Source: Streptomyces sp. QL37 (GTDB taxonomy: Bacteria > Actinomycetota > Actinomycetes > Streptomycetales > Streptomycetaceae). From it: 64,000 nucleotides of DNA. Position 1 is the stretch's first letter, and each line of letters opens with the position of its first letter. Below are positions 1 through 8,486 of this stretch, in pieces. The position numbers and the translations under genes were made by a program. The notes beneath the pieces are model-generated. The model was not told the DNA's origin. It saw only the letters and a program-made list of their open reading frames with translations, and did not search any database. The stretch is from the NCBI RefSeq assembly GCF_002941025.1, contig NZ_PTJS01000001.1, forward strand, positions 1,240,001-1,304,000, written 5' to 3'.

Positions 1-7
1 CTGTCCC

Positions 8-1504
8 ATGTCGACAACGAGCAGCTTCTCCTCCCCCGGTCGCTGGCGGGCCTGGTTCCATCAGCGAGATCTCACCGCGTTCCAGCGCGTGGCCGAAAGA
101 CACTGGCCCGGCGCCGAGCCGGTCCTGCCACGGCTGAGCCGCAGCGCCAACCACGGGCTGCTGTGGTTCGGGGCCGCCGCGGGCATGGCGGCGCTGGGCT
201 CCAGCGCGCGGTCCCGCAGGGCGGCGCTGCGCGGGGTCGCCTCGCTGGCCGTCGCCTCGGCCGCCATCAACACCGTGGGCAAGGGAGCGGTGCGCAGGGA
301 GCGCCCGATAGTGGATCTGGTTCCGGTGATGAGGCAGCTGAAGCGGCAGCCGTTCACCACGTCCTTCCCGTCGGGGCACGCCGCGTCCGCGGCGGCTTTC
401 GCGACCGGCGTCGCCATGGAGTCGAAGGGCTGGGGCGCGGTCGTCGCCCCGGTGGCGGCGGCCGTGGCGGCCTCCCGCGTCTACACCGGGGTCCACTATC
501 CGAGTGATGTGCTGGCCGGTGCGGCGCTCGGCATAGGGGCCGCGTTCGCACTGCGGGGCGTCGTACCGACCCGTGGACAGCTCCCGGCCCCGGGCCGCCC
601 GCCGGCCGAGGCCCCCGCGCTGCCGTCGGGCCAGGGCCTCGTGGTGGTCGTCAACCGGGAGTCCGGCTCCGCGACCGCCGCCGCGACGATGATCCGCGAC
701 GCGCTGCCGCTCGCGGAGACGGTGGAGTGCGCGCCCGCCGATCTGCCGGGGTGCCTGGAGAAGGCGGCGGGGCAGGGCAAGGCCCTGGGTGTCTGCGGAG
801 GCGACGGTACGGTCAACATGGCGGCCGCCGTCGCGGCGACCCACGGCCTGCCGCTCGCCGTGTTCCCCGGCGGGACTCTCAACCACTTCGCGTACGACCT
901 CGGCATCGAGACCGTGCAGGACACGGTGACGGCGCTCACCGGGGGCGACGCGGTCCGGGTCGACCTGGGCCGCTTCAGGCCCGGGCCTCAGGGGCCGGGC
1001 GGGGCGCACGGCTACTTCCTCAACGCCTTCAGCCTGGGCGTGTACCCGGAGCTCGTACGGACCCGGGAACACTGGGCCCCCCGGATCGGCGGCTGGCCCG
1101 CCGGGGTGCTCGCGGCCTTCGAGGCGCTGCGCGGATCGCGCCCGCTGACGGCGGAACTCCAGGGGAAGCGGCGGCCGTTGTGGCTGCTCTTCGTGGGCAA
1201 CGGGCTGTTCCAGCGGGTGGGCCCGGCACCGGGCCGCCGCCACAATCTGGCGGACGGACTGCTGGACGTACGCGTGGTGCACGGCGGCCGCACCCCCGGA
1301 CTCCGACTGCTCGCCGCAGCGATCGCCGGACCGCTCAGCCGGTCACCCGTCCACGCGGCGGTACGGCGCCGCAAGGTGCGGCTCGCCGGTCTCACGCCGG
1401 GGACTCCCTACGCGTACGACGGCGAAGTGGCCCACTCCGGCACGGAGTTGCTGATCGACAAGCTGCCCGAGGCGCTGACGGTGTACTGCCCGATGCCGGT
1501 GTAG
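8..1504 (+). CDS. PAP2 phosphatase fused to diacylglycerol/lipid kinase
   Basis: A 498-residue two-domain protein. Residues ~45-185 form a membrane PAP2 phosphatase with all three acid-phosphatase signatures: K-x6-RP near 92-100, PSGH at 121-124 and SR-x5-H-x3-D at 156-167. Residues ~208-498 are a diacylglycerol-kinase catalytic domain with GGDGT at 264-268 and a following PGGTLNH motif. The phosphatase should remove phosphate from an isoprenoid or phosphatidic-type lipid at the membrane, while the kinase half phosphorylates a lipid alcohol; the natural substrate cannot be told from sequence. The fusion is known in actinobacteria. The ATG at 8 is the first plausible start, but only seven bases lie upstream, so neither the RBS nor an earlier start can be judged. 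Confidence 0.88.
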   Translation: MSTTSSFSSPGRWRAWFHQRDLTAFQRVAERHWPGAEPVLPRLSRSANHGLLWFGAAAGMAALGSSARSRRAALRGVASLAVASAAINTVGKGAVRRERPIVDLVPVMRQLKRQPFTTSFPSGHAASAAAFATGVAMESKGWGAVVAPVAAAVAASRVYTGVHYPSDVLAGAALGIGAAFALRGVVPTRGQLPAPGRPPAEAPALPSGQGLVVVVNRESGSATAAATMIRDALPLAETVECAPADLPGCLEKAAGQGKALGVCGGDGTVNMAAAVAATHGLPLAVFPGGTLNHFAYDLGIETVQDTVTALTGGDAVRVDLGRFRPGPQGPGGAHGYFLNAFSLGVYPELVRTREHWAPRIGGWPAGVLAAFEALRGSRPLTAELQGKRRPLWLLFVGNGLFQRVGPAPGRRHNLADGLLDVRVVHGGRTPGLRLLAAAIAGPLSRSPVHAAVRRRKVRLAGLTPGTPYAYDGEVAHSGTELLIDKLPEALTVYCPMPV

Positions 1505-1602
1505 TCAGACCACATCATGAGACACCTATCTCAGGATGCGACATCGCGGCGTACCGTCGACCCCATCGCCTGCGACTGAGGTCCGAGAGAGGACGTACGG
1601 CC

Positions 1603-2412
1603 ATGCCGAAGGAAACCGCCGTCTACACACACGGCCACCACGAGTCGGTGCTGCGCTCGCACCAATGGCGCACCGCCGCCAATTCGGCGGCCTACCTGAT
1701 CGGCGAACTCCGCCCGGGTCAGGCGGTCCTGGACGTGGGCTGCGGGCCGGGCACCATCACCGCGGACATCGCGTCTCTGGTGGCGCCCGGCCGGGTGACG
1801 GCGGTCGACACCAGCGGCGACGTGCTGGAGCGCGCGGCACGGAACGCCGCCGAACGCGGCGTGGAGAACATCGAGTTCACCACGGCGGATGTCCACGCCC
1901 TGGACTTCCCCGACGACTCCTTCGACGTGGTCCACGCCCATCAGGTGCTCCAGCACGTCACCGATCCGGTGCGGGCGCTGAGCGAGATGCGGCGGGTCTG
2001 CCGGCCAGGTGGCGTCGTCGCGGCCCGCGACAGCGACTACGCGGCCATGACCTGGTATCCGGAGATGCCCGGAATGCGGGAGTGGCAGGAGCTGTACGGC
2101 CGGGTGGCCCGCGCGAACGGCGGCGAGCCGGACGCCGGACGCCGGCTGCTGTCCTGGGCACGGCAGGCGGGGTTCACCGACATCACTCCCACAGCGGCGG
2201 CCTGGTGCTTCGCCACCCCGGAGAACCGCGCCTGGTGGAGCGGCCTGTGGGCGGACCGGACGACCGCGTCGGTGTACGCGAAGCTGGCGGTGGAAGGCGG
2301 GCACGCGAGCGCCGGAGAGCTGACGGCGATCTCGGAAGCCTGGCGGGCATGGGGCCAGGAGCCCGACGCGTGGTTCATGGTGCCCCACGGCGAGGTGCTC
2401 TGCCGGGCGTGA
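1603..2412 (+). CDS. Class I SAM-dependent methyltransferase (Methyltransf_11/25 type)
   Basis: A 269-residue soluble protein with the Rossmann-type SAM-binding signature VLDVGCGPGT at about 42-51, the acidic residue that binds the SAM ribose in VTAVDTS further on, and the post-I motif FDVVHAHQVLQHV. The family transfers methyl groups to small molecules, often quinones or secondary metabolites; the substrate is unknown here. A longer open frame begins at 727 inside the upstream gene, but homology only begins at the ATG at 1603, which follows a GAGAGGA purine stretch, so I use that start. It lies about 100 bp after the PAP2 fusion and 60 bp before a VOC gene in the same direction. Confidence 0.85.
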   Translation: MPKETAVYTHGHHESVLRSHQWRTAANSAAYLIGELRPGQAVLDVGCGPGTITADIASLVAPGRVTAVDTSGDVLERAARNAAERGVENIEFTTADVHALDFPDDSFDVVHAHQVLQHVTDPVRALSEMRRVCRPGGVVAARDSDYAAMTWYPEMPGMREWQELYGRVARANGGEPDAGRRLLSWARQAGFTDITPTAAAWCFATPENRAWWSGLWADRTTASVYAKLAVEGGHASAGELTAISEAWRAWGQEPDAWFMVPHGEVLCRA

Positions 2413-2473
2413 TCCACGCAGCGGGGCGGGGAATCGATCACATCCGGCGGGGTCGGCAACTACCCTCGTGGGC

Positions 2474-2827
2474 ATGGAGATCCTGGGAACCACGCTGCGT
2501 ATCTGTGTCGACGACCTGGAGGCCGCGGTGGCCTTCTACGAGGGCCTGACCAGCACTCCGGCACAGCGCTTCGAGCGCGGCGGGGTCTCGGTGGCCGCGA
2601 TCGGCTGCTTTCTGCTGATGAGCGGCCCCGAGTCGCAGCTGGAGGTGTTGCGCAAGGTGTCGGCGACCATCGCGGTCAAGGATGTCGACGAGGCACACGC
2701 GGCGCTGACCCGGGTGGGCGCGAAGGTCGTCGCGGGGCCGGTGCCCACCCCGGCGGGCCGCAATCTGATCGCCCTGCACCCGGACGGCTCGGTCTTCGAG
2801 TACGTCGACCGGAACGTGTCCGTCTGA
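2474..2827 (+). CDS. VOC (glyoxalase/bleomycin resistance) superfamily protein
   Basis: A 117-residue single-domain protein with the beta-alpha-beta-beta-beta VOC pattern: an N-terminal LRICVDDLEAAVAFYEGL strand-helix and a C-terminal strand ending NLIALHPDGSVFEYVD, where the Glu is the usual metal ligand position. Such proteins are dioxygenases, isomerases or drug-binding proteins; nothing here picks a substrate. ATG at 2474 is preferred over an in-frame GTG at 2468. The gene ends 5 bp before the stop of the convergent arginase-like gene, so no separate terminator fits between them. Confidence 0.75.
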   Translation: MEILGTTLRICVDDLEAAVAFYEGLTSTPAQRFERGGVSVAAIGCFLLMSGPESQLEVLRKVSATIAVKDVDEAHAALTRVGAKVVAGPVPTPAGRNLIALHPDGSVFEYVDRNVSV

Positions 2828-2832
2828 CGTGC

Positions 2833-3747
2833 TCAGCCGGCGGGCTCCTCGGCGAAGGCGCCGACGACCAGATCGGTGAGGAGCGCGCCGGCCGAGCCGT
2901 CCGGGTCCAGATCCGGGTCGTAGATCGTGACGTTGAGTCCGGCGCAGCGCGGTGACCGGACCAGGGTCCGCAGCAGCGTGGCGAGTTCGTCGGGGAACAG
3001 CCCGCCGGCGTCGGGGCTGTCGACGGCGGGCATGACACCGGGGTCGAGCACATCGGCGTCGAGGTGGACCCAGAAACCGTCGAGGACGGGGACCTCCAGG
3101 CTCTGCACCACGGCACGGGCGATCTCGGCGGGCCCCCATTCCCTGATCTCCCCCACGGTCGCGTTGGAGATCTTCAGCGCGGTCAACTCGGCGCGGTCCT
3201 CGTCGTCGTCACGCATGCCGAAGAGCCGGATGTCCTCGTCCTTGAGATAGGGCCCCAGCCCTTCCAGGTCGGTGAGATCGGCCTGACCGCGTCCGGTGGA
3301 GAGGGCCAGTTCCTCGCCGCCCGCCGCGCCGATCCGGTCGCTGTTGCCCGGGTGCCGGAAGTCCGCCGAACCGTCGATCGCGGCGAGCCCGTACCGTCCG
3401 ATGCGGCGCAGGGCGAGGGCGGCGCCGAGCTGGATGGAGCAGTCGCCGCCGAGGACGACCGGGAACTCACCGGCCCTGACGTGCCCCTCGATCCGGTCGG
3501 CGAGCGTCCGGGTGTAGCGGGCGATGGCGGCGGCGTTGAAGACGCCGTCCCCTTCCTGCCAGTCGCCGCGGTCGTAGCGGGGCGGCACGACGACACCGCC
3601 CTCGAACGCTCCGAGCCGCTGCACGATCCGCTGCTCGCGGAGCGCCCCGGCCAGTTTGTAGCAGCCGGGCACGGTGCCGGGCGCGGGCGGCCGCAGCCCG
3701 AGGTTCGAGGGGGCGTCGAGGACCACAAGTGTGCGCATGCGGCCCAT
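2833..3747 (-). CDS. Arginase/agmatinase-family protein with altered metal site
   Basis: A 304-residue ureohydrolase-fold protein. Counting from the ATG at 3747, motif 1 reads GGDCS at 100-104, motif 2 reads DGSAD at 125-129 where active enzymes have D-x-H-x-D, and motif 3 is conserved as LDADVLDP around 229-236. Family members hydrolyse guanidino compounds such as arginine or agmatine with two Mn ions. Here the motif-1 ligand His is Cys (also seen in some relatives) and the motif-2 His is Ser, so full binuclear Mn binding is doubtful. An alternative ATG at 3738 gives MRTLVVLDAP and is equally plausible. Monocistronic, convergent with the VOC gene. Confidence 0.8.
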   Translation of the reverse strand: MGRMRTLVVLDAPSNLGLRPPAPGTVPGCYKLAGALREQRIVQRLGAFEGGVVVPPRYDRGDWQEGDGVFNAAAIARYTRTLADRIEGHVRAGEFPVVLGGDCSIQLGAALALRRIGRYGLAAIDGSADFRHPGNSDRIGAAGGEELALSTGRGQADLTDLEGLGPYLKDEDIRLFGMRDDDEDRAELTALKISNATVGEIREWGPAEIARAVVQSLEVPVLDGFWVHLDADVLDPGVMPAVDSPDAGGLFPDELATLLRTLVRSPRCAGLNVTIYDPDLDPDGSAGALLTDLVVGAFAEEPAG

Positions 3748-3880
3748 CCTTACCGCTCCGGCCCACCGGTGTCTCCCCTATAGGTGAAGGCGCGGCCAAG
3801 CCGGGACCCGGGCGGCCGGCGGGAGTTCGGACACCGGCACTCCGTCACCCCGGAGGAGTTCCCGGCGGAGACCGGTGGGC

Positions 3881-4921
3881 TCATCCCCACCGCCTGCCCG
3901 CCAGCGGGGCGGTGTCCTCCCCCTCACCACGGGTGACCCCTTGCAGGAAGGCGGTCAGCGCGTCGGTGGCCGTGTACGCGGGCCGCCAGCCCAGTTCTTC
4001 CCGGGCCCGGGCGCTGTTCATGACCGGGAGACGCAGCACGGCGTCGAACAGGTGCGGGGAGGCGGGCACCGCGTGCGTCCGCCACGCGGCGGACAGGGCG
4101 CTGCGCACCAGCGCCGTCGGGGTGCGCACGACACGGGCATCGAGCAGTTCGCCGAGCTGCCGTGCGTCGGTCACGGAGTCCGCGGCGAGATTGAAGGCGC
4201 CCCGGACGTCGTTCGTGACGGCGAGCCGGTAGGCCTCGGCGGCGTCGTCCGTGTGCAGCACCTGGAAGCGCAGCCCTTTCAGGTCGGGGACGAACGGCAG
4301 CAGGTCGGGGCGGAGGAGTCCGCCCGGCAGGTAGCGGCCGCCGAAGATCCTGCGCTGTTCGCTCGCCGCCGTCCGCTTGAACAAGAACCCCGGGCGCATA
4401 CGCACCACTCTGATACCCGGGTTCCGTAGCTCGTAGGTGTCCAGCACGCGTTCCAGGTAGGCCTTCTCCCGGCAGTACGCCGCATCGGGCCACCCGTGTG
4501 TGGGCCACTGCTCGTCCACACCCGGCTCCTGCTTCGGCCCCGGCGAGTAGGCGCCCACCGACGAGGCGTGGACCAGGACCGGCACGCCCGCGTCCCGGAC
4601 CGCGCCGAAGACCCGCAGTGAGCCCTCCACATTGCTCCGCCAGGTGACGACGGGGTCGTGCGTGGGCTGGAAGCGCCAGGCCAGGTGGACGACGGCATCG
4701 GCGCCGGCCAGGTGTTCCGCCAGCCTCCTTGGGCTGTCGCCGTGTTCGAGATCCACCGTGCCCCACTCCACGCCGGGCACGGTGAGTTCCGGCCGACGTC
4801 GCGCCAGGCCGAGGACCGAGGCCACGGAGGGGTCCTCCGCCAGGGCCCGGACGACACTGGTCCCCACGTTCCCGGTGGCGCCGGTGACCACGACACGCCG
4901 GCCCCGGGGTGCGTTCGTCAT
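3881..4921 (-). CDS. NAD-dependent epimerase/dehydratase (extended SDR)
   Basis: A 346-residue extended short-chain dehydrogenase. The N-terminus has the TGATGNVG nucleotide-binding loop (about 14-21), then VDLEHGD and the ASSVGAYS segment with the catalytic Ser. The usual YxxxK appears as YCREK in the segment PDAAYCREKAYLE. Family members act on nucleotide sugars or other hydroxyl/keto substrates; the substrate is not assignable. The ATG at 4921 has a GGAGG four bases upstream. It follows the zinc dehydrogenase gene by 28 bp in the same direction, so the two are probably one transcript. Confidence 0.82.
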   Translation of the reverse strand: MTNAPRGRRVVVTGATGNVGTSVVRALAEDPSVASVLGLARRRPELTVPGVEWGTVDLEHGDSPRRLAEHLAGADAVVHLAWRFQPTHDPVVTWRSNVEGSLRVFGAVRDAGVPVLVHASSVGAYSPGPKQEPGVDEQWPTHGWPDAAYCREKAYLERVLDTYELRNPGIRVVRMRPGFLFKRTAASEQRRIFGGRYLPGGLLRPDLLPFVPDLKGLRFQVLHTDDAAEAYRLAVTNDVRGAFNLAADSVTDARQLGELLDARVVRTPTALVRSALSAAWRTHAVPASPHLFDAVLRLPVMNSARAREELGWRPAYTATDALTAFLQGVTRGEGEDTAPLAGRRWG

Positions 4922-4949
4922 CGTTCCTCCTGCCCCGAGTCGGCGGCGG

Positions 4950-6134
4950 TCACGGCCTGAGCAGGGTCTTCACCATGCCGTCCGCCTTCTGCTGGAAGGT
5001 CTCGTACGCCTTCGGCCCGTCGGCCAGCGGCAGGTGGTGGGTGGCGAAGCCGTCCACCCCGAGCGGGTCGTCGTCGACGAGCAGCGGCAGGAGGTCGGGC
5101 ACCCAGTTCCTGACGTTGGCCTGCCCCATCCGCAGCTGTATCTGCTTGTCGAACATCTTGAGCAGGGGCAGCGGGTCCACGGCGCCCCCGTAGACACCGG
5201 AGACGGACACGGTGCCGCCCCGGCGCACCAGATCGATCGCGGCCAGCAGGGCGCTGAGCCGGTCGATGCCGGCACGTTCCATGAGCGCGCGCGCCGCCGG
5301 GTCGGGCAGCATTCCGACGGCCCACTGCCCCGCCTTGGCCACGGGTGCTCCGTGGGCCTCCATGCCGACCGCGTCGATGACGGCGTCGGTGCCGCGTCCG
5401 TCCGTGAGATCGCGCACGGCGTCTCCGAGGTTCTTGCCGTGCTCCCGCAGGTCCAGGGTCCGGACGCCTCTGGCAGCGCTCCGCTGGAGCCGGTCGGAGA
5501 CCAGGTCCACGCCGATGACCAGCCCGGCACCACGGTGCAGGGCGATGCGTGCCGCCATGTCCCCGATCGGCCCGAGCCCCAGGACGGTCACGCTGCCGCC
5601 GGGCGGCACGGCCGCGTACTCCACGGCCTGCCAGGCGGTCGGAAGGACGTCCGACAGATAGACGAACCGGTCGTCGGGCGGGCCGTCGGGGACCTTGACC
5701 GGCAGGGTGTTGCCGAAGGGGACACGGAGCAGCTCCGCCTGTCCGCCGGGCACCTGCCCGTAGAGCTTGGTGTATCCGAACAGGGCGGCGCCGCTCCCGT
5801 ACTCACGGACCTGGGTGGTCTCGCACTGCGACTGGAGTCCCTGGCCGCACATGAAACAGTCGCCGCAGGAGACGTTGAACGGGACCACGACGCGGTCCCC
5901 GCGCTTGACGGCGGTGACCTCGCGGCCGGTCTCCTCCACCACGCCCATCGGTTCGTGCCCGAGGATGTCGCCGGGTGTGAGATAGGGGCCGAGCACCTCG
6001 TACAGGTGGAGATCCGATCCGCAGATACCGCTCGACGTGATCCGGACGATGATGTCCGTCGGATCCTTGATCACGGGGTCGGGGACCGTCTCCACGCGGA
6101 CGTCCCGCCGTCCTTGCCAGGTGAGTGCGCGCAT
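4950..6134 (-). CDS. Zinc-dependent medium-chain dehydrogenase (formaldehyde dehydrogenase-like)
   Basis: A 394-residue MDR-family enzyme. Catalytic zinc ligands are visible in GICGSDLH and GHEPMG, and the structural zinc lobe in CGDCFMCGQGLQSQC (three of the expected cysteines plus one spaced further). The Rossmann core follows at VLGLGPIGDMA. Length and the zinc lobe resemble glutathione-independent formaldehyde dehydrogenase-like proteins common in Streptomyces, which use bound NAD. The ATG at 6134 has GAGGAGG four bases upstream. It is the first gene of a probable two-gene transcript with the SDR gene. Confidence 0.83.
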   Translation of the reverse strand: MRALTWQGRRDVRVETVPDPVIKDPTDIIVRITSSGICGSDLHLYEVLGPYLTPGDILGHEPMGVVEETGREVTAVKRGDRVVVPFNVSCGDCFMCGQGLQSQCETTQVREYGSGAALFGYTKLYGQVPGGQAELLRVPFGNTLPVKVPDGPPDDRFVYLSDVLPTAWQAVEYAAVPPGGSVTVLGLGPIGDMAARIALHRGAGLVIGVDLVSDRLQRSAARGVRTLDLREHGKNLGDAVRDLTDGRGTDAVIDAVGMEAHGAPVAKAGQWAVGMLPDPAARALMERAGIDRLSALLAAIDLVRRGGTVSVSGVYGGAVDPLPLLKMFDKQIQLRMGQANVRNWVPDLLPLLVDDDPLGVDGFATHHLPLADGPKAYETFQQKADGMVKTLLRP

Positions 6135-6426
6135 GCGCCCTCCTCAGTTCTTCCGGGTGGGTTCGCCGGGCATGGTGCACTTCCGTTCTACTGCCCTCCC
6201 GCTCGTACGGTGAACAGGACTCCGGGCGGATCACCGGTGGCCGGGAGCACATGGGCGCGAGGCCCCGCCGATGGAGCGGCCGGAGCCCCGTTAGGCCGTT
6301 CGGGTGAGTCCAGGGCGGCTCGCGGCTGGGCCGCCTCCGACATGCGGCTGCGGCCCGGCCACGTAGCATTTCTGGTGAACCCGCCGCCGTTCCCACCCGT
6401 CCGATGTCTGTGTGTGGAGGCGTCAC
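6135..6426. other. Divergent intergenic region, no gene seen
   Basis: About 290 bp between the divergent dehydrogenase and SRPBCC genes. It must hold both promoters, but I see no convincing -35/-10 pair or extended palindrome. No small gene is supportable; the open frames here lack coding character. Confidence 0.5.
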
Positions 6427-6882
6427 ATGGCCATTCGCCACCAGCTGATCCATCACCCGCCCTCGGCCCTGTGGGCGGTACTGGAGCAACCGGAGCAGTA
6501 CGGGAAATGGGTGGTGGGCACGCACGACTCCCGCCTCCTGGAAGGCCGGTGGCCCGAGGTGGGCTCCTCCATCGAGTACACCCTGCGGCTCGGTCCCAAG
6601 GACTTCCAGGGCCGTACCACCGTGCGCCGCCTGGTGCGGCCCGAGGTGCTGGAACTGGAGGTGTACAGCGGGTTCCTGGGCACGGCGCGCATCGCGTTCG
6701 ACATCCGCCCCTGGGGCGACAAGACCCTGGTGCTGCTCGACGAGCACCCGCTGCAAGGGATCGGCGGCACCCTGCACAACGTCGCCCTCGACGCGGTCCT
6801 CCAGATCAGGCACCGGACCATGCTGAAACGACTGGCCGAGGCGGTCGACGCCGATGTGGAGGGCGGTCAGCCCGCCGGCTGA
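6427..6882 (+). CDS. SRPBCC family (polyketide cyclase/START-like) protein
   Basis: A 151-residue helix-grip protein starting MAIRHQLIHHPPSALW, the usual first strand and helix of the SRPBCC fold, and ending with the long C-terminal helix LKRLAEAVDADV. Such proteins bind hydrophobic ligands; function here is unknown. The ATG at 6427 has a GGAGG at 6416-6420, six bases upstream, which decides the start against an in-frame start 15 bp earlier. Its stop codon lies inside a perfect inverted repeat acting as terminator. Confidence 0.75.
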   Translation: MAIRHQLIHHPPSALWAVLEQPEQYGKWVVGTHDSRLLEGRWPEVGSSIEYTLRLGPKDFQGRTTVRRLVRPEVLELEVYSGFLGTARIAFDIRPWGDKTLVLLDEHPLQGIGGTLHNVALDAVLQIRHRTMLKRLAEAVDADVEGGQPAG

Positions 6883-6888
6883 CCGCCC
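6861..6888. terminator. Bidirectional terminator hairpin between convergent genes
   Basis: A perfect 11-bp inverted repeat (GGGCGGTCAGC / GCTGACCGCCC) with a 6-nt loop. It contains the stop codon of the SRPBCC gene and sits just before the end of the convergent ligase gene, so it can serve both strands. There is no U-tract, as is common in Streptomyces. Confidence 0.6.
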
Positions 6889-6905
6889 CGTGCCCACGCG
6901 CGGCC

Positions 6906-7994
6906 TCAGCCGCGGGTCCTGGCCGCGCACTCGGTCACGACGGTCCGGAGACTGTCCGAGCCCGCCAGCAGTTCACGCTGGGCCCGCGACCCGGTCCCCC
7001 GCGTCAGCAGCGTCCGCAGCGCCTTGTCCGCCGACGCGAGGTCACCGCTGTCCTCCAGCGCCGGACCCACGTGGGCGAGCAGGGCGCCCGCGACATCGGC
7101 GGCCGGCTCGGGACGCATGGTGAGGGGATGGATCAGCCGCCCCTCCATGCCAGAGCGGGCGGCCTGCCAGGCGGCCATGCGCAGCGCGCTCACCGGGGCC
7201 GGGTCCGGCGGACCACCGGCCCGCCAGGCGCGCGCCGCCGTCTCGACCAGGCCGCGCACGAGCGTGGCGAGCAGCACGGTGTCCGCCGGGTCCAGACACA
7301 CGTCCGCGACCCTGACCTCCACCGTGGGATAGCGGTACGAGAGCCGCGCGTCGAAGTAGATCATTCCCTCGTCGCGCAGGACACCGGTGCCGACCAGCTG
7401 CCGGACCTGCTCGTGGTAGCGGTCCGCGGAGCCGAACACCTCCACCGGTCCGGCCGACGGCCAGCGGCCCCACACCCTGCTCCGGTAGCTGTCGTACGAG
7501 GTGTCCTGTCCCTGCCAGAAGGGGGAGTTCGCGCTCAGCGCCAGCAGGACGGGAAGCCAGGGCCGCATCCGGTCCAGCACGGCGACCCCCTCCTCGTCCG
7601 ACTCCACCGATACATGCACATGGCACCCACAGGTCAGCTGCTCCTGTGCGGTCAGACCGAACCGGTCCGCCAGCCACCGGTACCGCTCGCCCTCGCCTAT
7701 GGAGGGGCTGACCGGCAGCGGTGAGGTCGCCAGGGCAGCCACGGCGGCGCCGGCCTCGGCCGCGCTGTGTGCCGCCTCCGTCCGCCAGCGGCGGATCTCC
7801 TCCGCCAGATCGTCCATCACCGCCCGTGGCTCGGTGGCGAACTCCACTTGCTGGTCGTGCAGTTCCGACTCGAAGACGGAGTCCCCCTCGGCCCGGCGCT
7901 CCGCCAGGGCCAGCACCGCCGTCGACAGTGCGCGGGCGTCACCGCTCTCCGCGTCGACGAGCAGCAGTTCTTCCTCGACACCGACAGTCCGCAC
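6906..7994 (-). CDS. YbdK-type carboxylate-amine ligase (GCS2 family)
   Basis: A 362-residue protein of the glutamate-cysteine ligase type 2 family, beginning MRTVGVEEELLLVD, the typical GVEEE(F/L) ATP-grasp-like start, with the later GCHVHVSV and FDARLSYRYPTVEVRV motifs. Members join glutamate to an amine or amino acid using ATP; weak glutamate-cysteine ligase activity is known for YbdK. In mycothiol-producing actinobacteria the true product is unclear. The start is GTG at 7994 with GAGGAGG eight bases upstream. Convergent with the SRPBCC gene. Confidence 0.85.
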   Translation of the reverse strand: MRTVGVEEELLLVDAESGDARALSTAVLALAERRAEGDSVFESELHDQQVEFATEPRAVMDDLAEEIRRWRTEAAHSAAEAGAAVAALATSPLPVSPSIGEGERYRWLADRFGLTAQEQLTCGCHVHVSVESDEEGVAVLDRMRPWLPVLLALSANSPFWQGQDTSYDSYRSRVWGRWPSAGPVEVFGSADRYHEQVRQLVGTGVLRDEGMIYFDARLSYRYPTVEVRVADVCLDPADTVLLATLVRGLVETAARAWRAGGPPDPAPVSALRMAAWQAARSGMEGRLIHPLTMRPEPAADVAGALLAHVGPALEDSGDLASADKALRTLLTRGTGSRAQRELLAGSDSLRTVVTECAARTRG

Positions 7995-8141
7995 GTTCGC
8001 ATCCTCCTCAGCCGCCCGCTGCCGTCCGGTACGCGGAGCGGGTGATGAGGCGCGCGTACCCCCGGCGACACCTTTCAGGCTGCCGCACCCCGGCCCGGTG
8101 ACGCGAAGGCCCGGAGGTTGCCCGTGGTCCGGGCCGCTCCC

Positions 8142-8375
8142 CTACCGCGCCGCCCGCCGGCGGAACAGATAGGCCCCGCAGAGCCCTCCGGCCAGGAAGA
8201 CGCCCAGCAGTGCCGCCCAGAGCGGCATCGTGACCTTGGGGATGATGACGCGGATGGTGACCTCGGCGGTGTTCACGCAGATGAAGACGATCGCCAGCAC
8301 CGCCAGCACGATGACGGCGATCCGGGCCGGCGCGAAGGCGCTCGTCGTGTCGCTCGATACGTCCTTGGGGCTCAT
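8142..8375 (-). CDS. Small LapA-like (DUF1049) membrane protein
   Basis: A 77-residue protein with two predicted membrane segments (about 18-37 and 49-68) separated by a short extracytoplasmic loop with an NTAEVTIRVIIPKV core, the LapA/DUF1049 pattern, ending in a positively charged LFRRRAAR tail that should be cytoplasmic. LapA-domain proteins act in envelope assembly in Gram-negatives; the actinobacterial role is unknown. ATG at 8375. The gene is alone between the ligase and the CocE hydrolase. Confidence 0.7.
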   Translation of the reverse strand: MSPKDVSSDTTSAFAPARIAVIVLAVLAIVFICVNTAEVTIRVIIPKVTMPLWAALLGVFLAGGLCGAYLFRRRAAR

Positions 8376-8419
8376 GAACTGCCCTTTCGCTCGTCCTGGT
8401 ACCGGGCCGGGAACGGCGG

Positions 8420-8457
8420 TCCCCGGACCCAGGATGGCGCCGTCCCGGGTCCGGGGA
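8420..8457. terminator. Probable terminator downstream of the CocE hydrolase
   Basis: An 11-bp perfect inverted repeat (TCCCCGGACCC / GGGTCCGGGGA) with a 16-nt loop, 30 bp after the stop of the minus-strand hydrolase and 45 bp upstream of the LapA-like start. Position fits a terminator for the hydrolase transcript, though an operator for the LapA-like gene is not excluded. Confidence 0.45.
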
Positions 8458-8486
8458 GTGGTGGAGCAGAGCCGTACGGGTGACGG

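Noticed and set aside
4632..7724. A 1030-codon plus-strand open frame opposite the SDR, dehydrogenase and ligase genes
   Set aside because: It is an antisense shadow caused by GC-rich third positions; it runs through several real genes and has no domain motifs.
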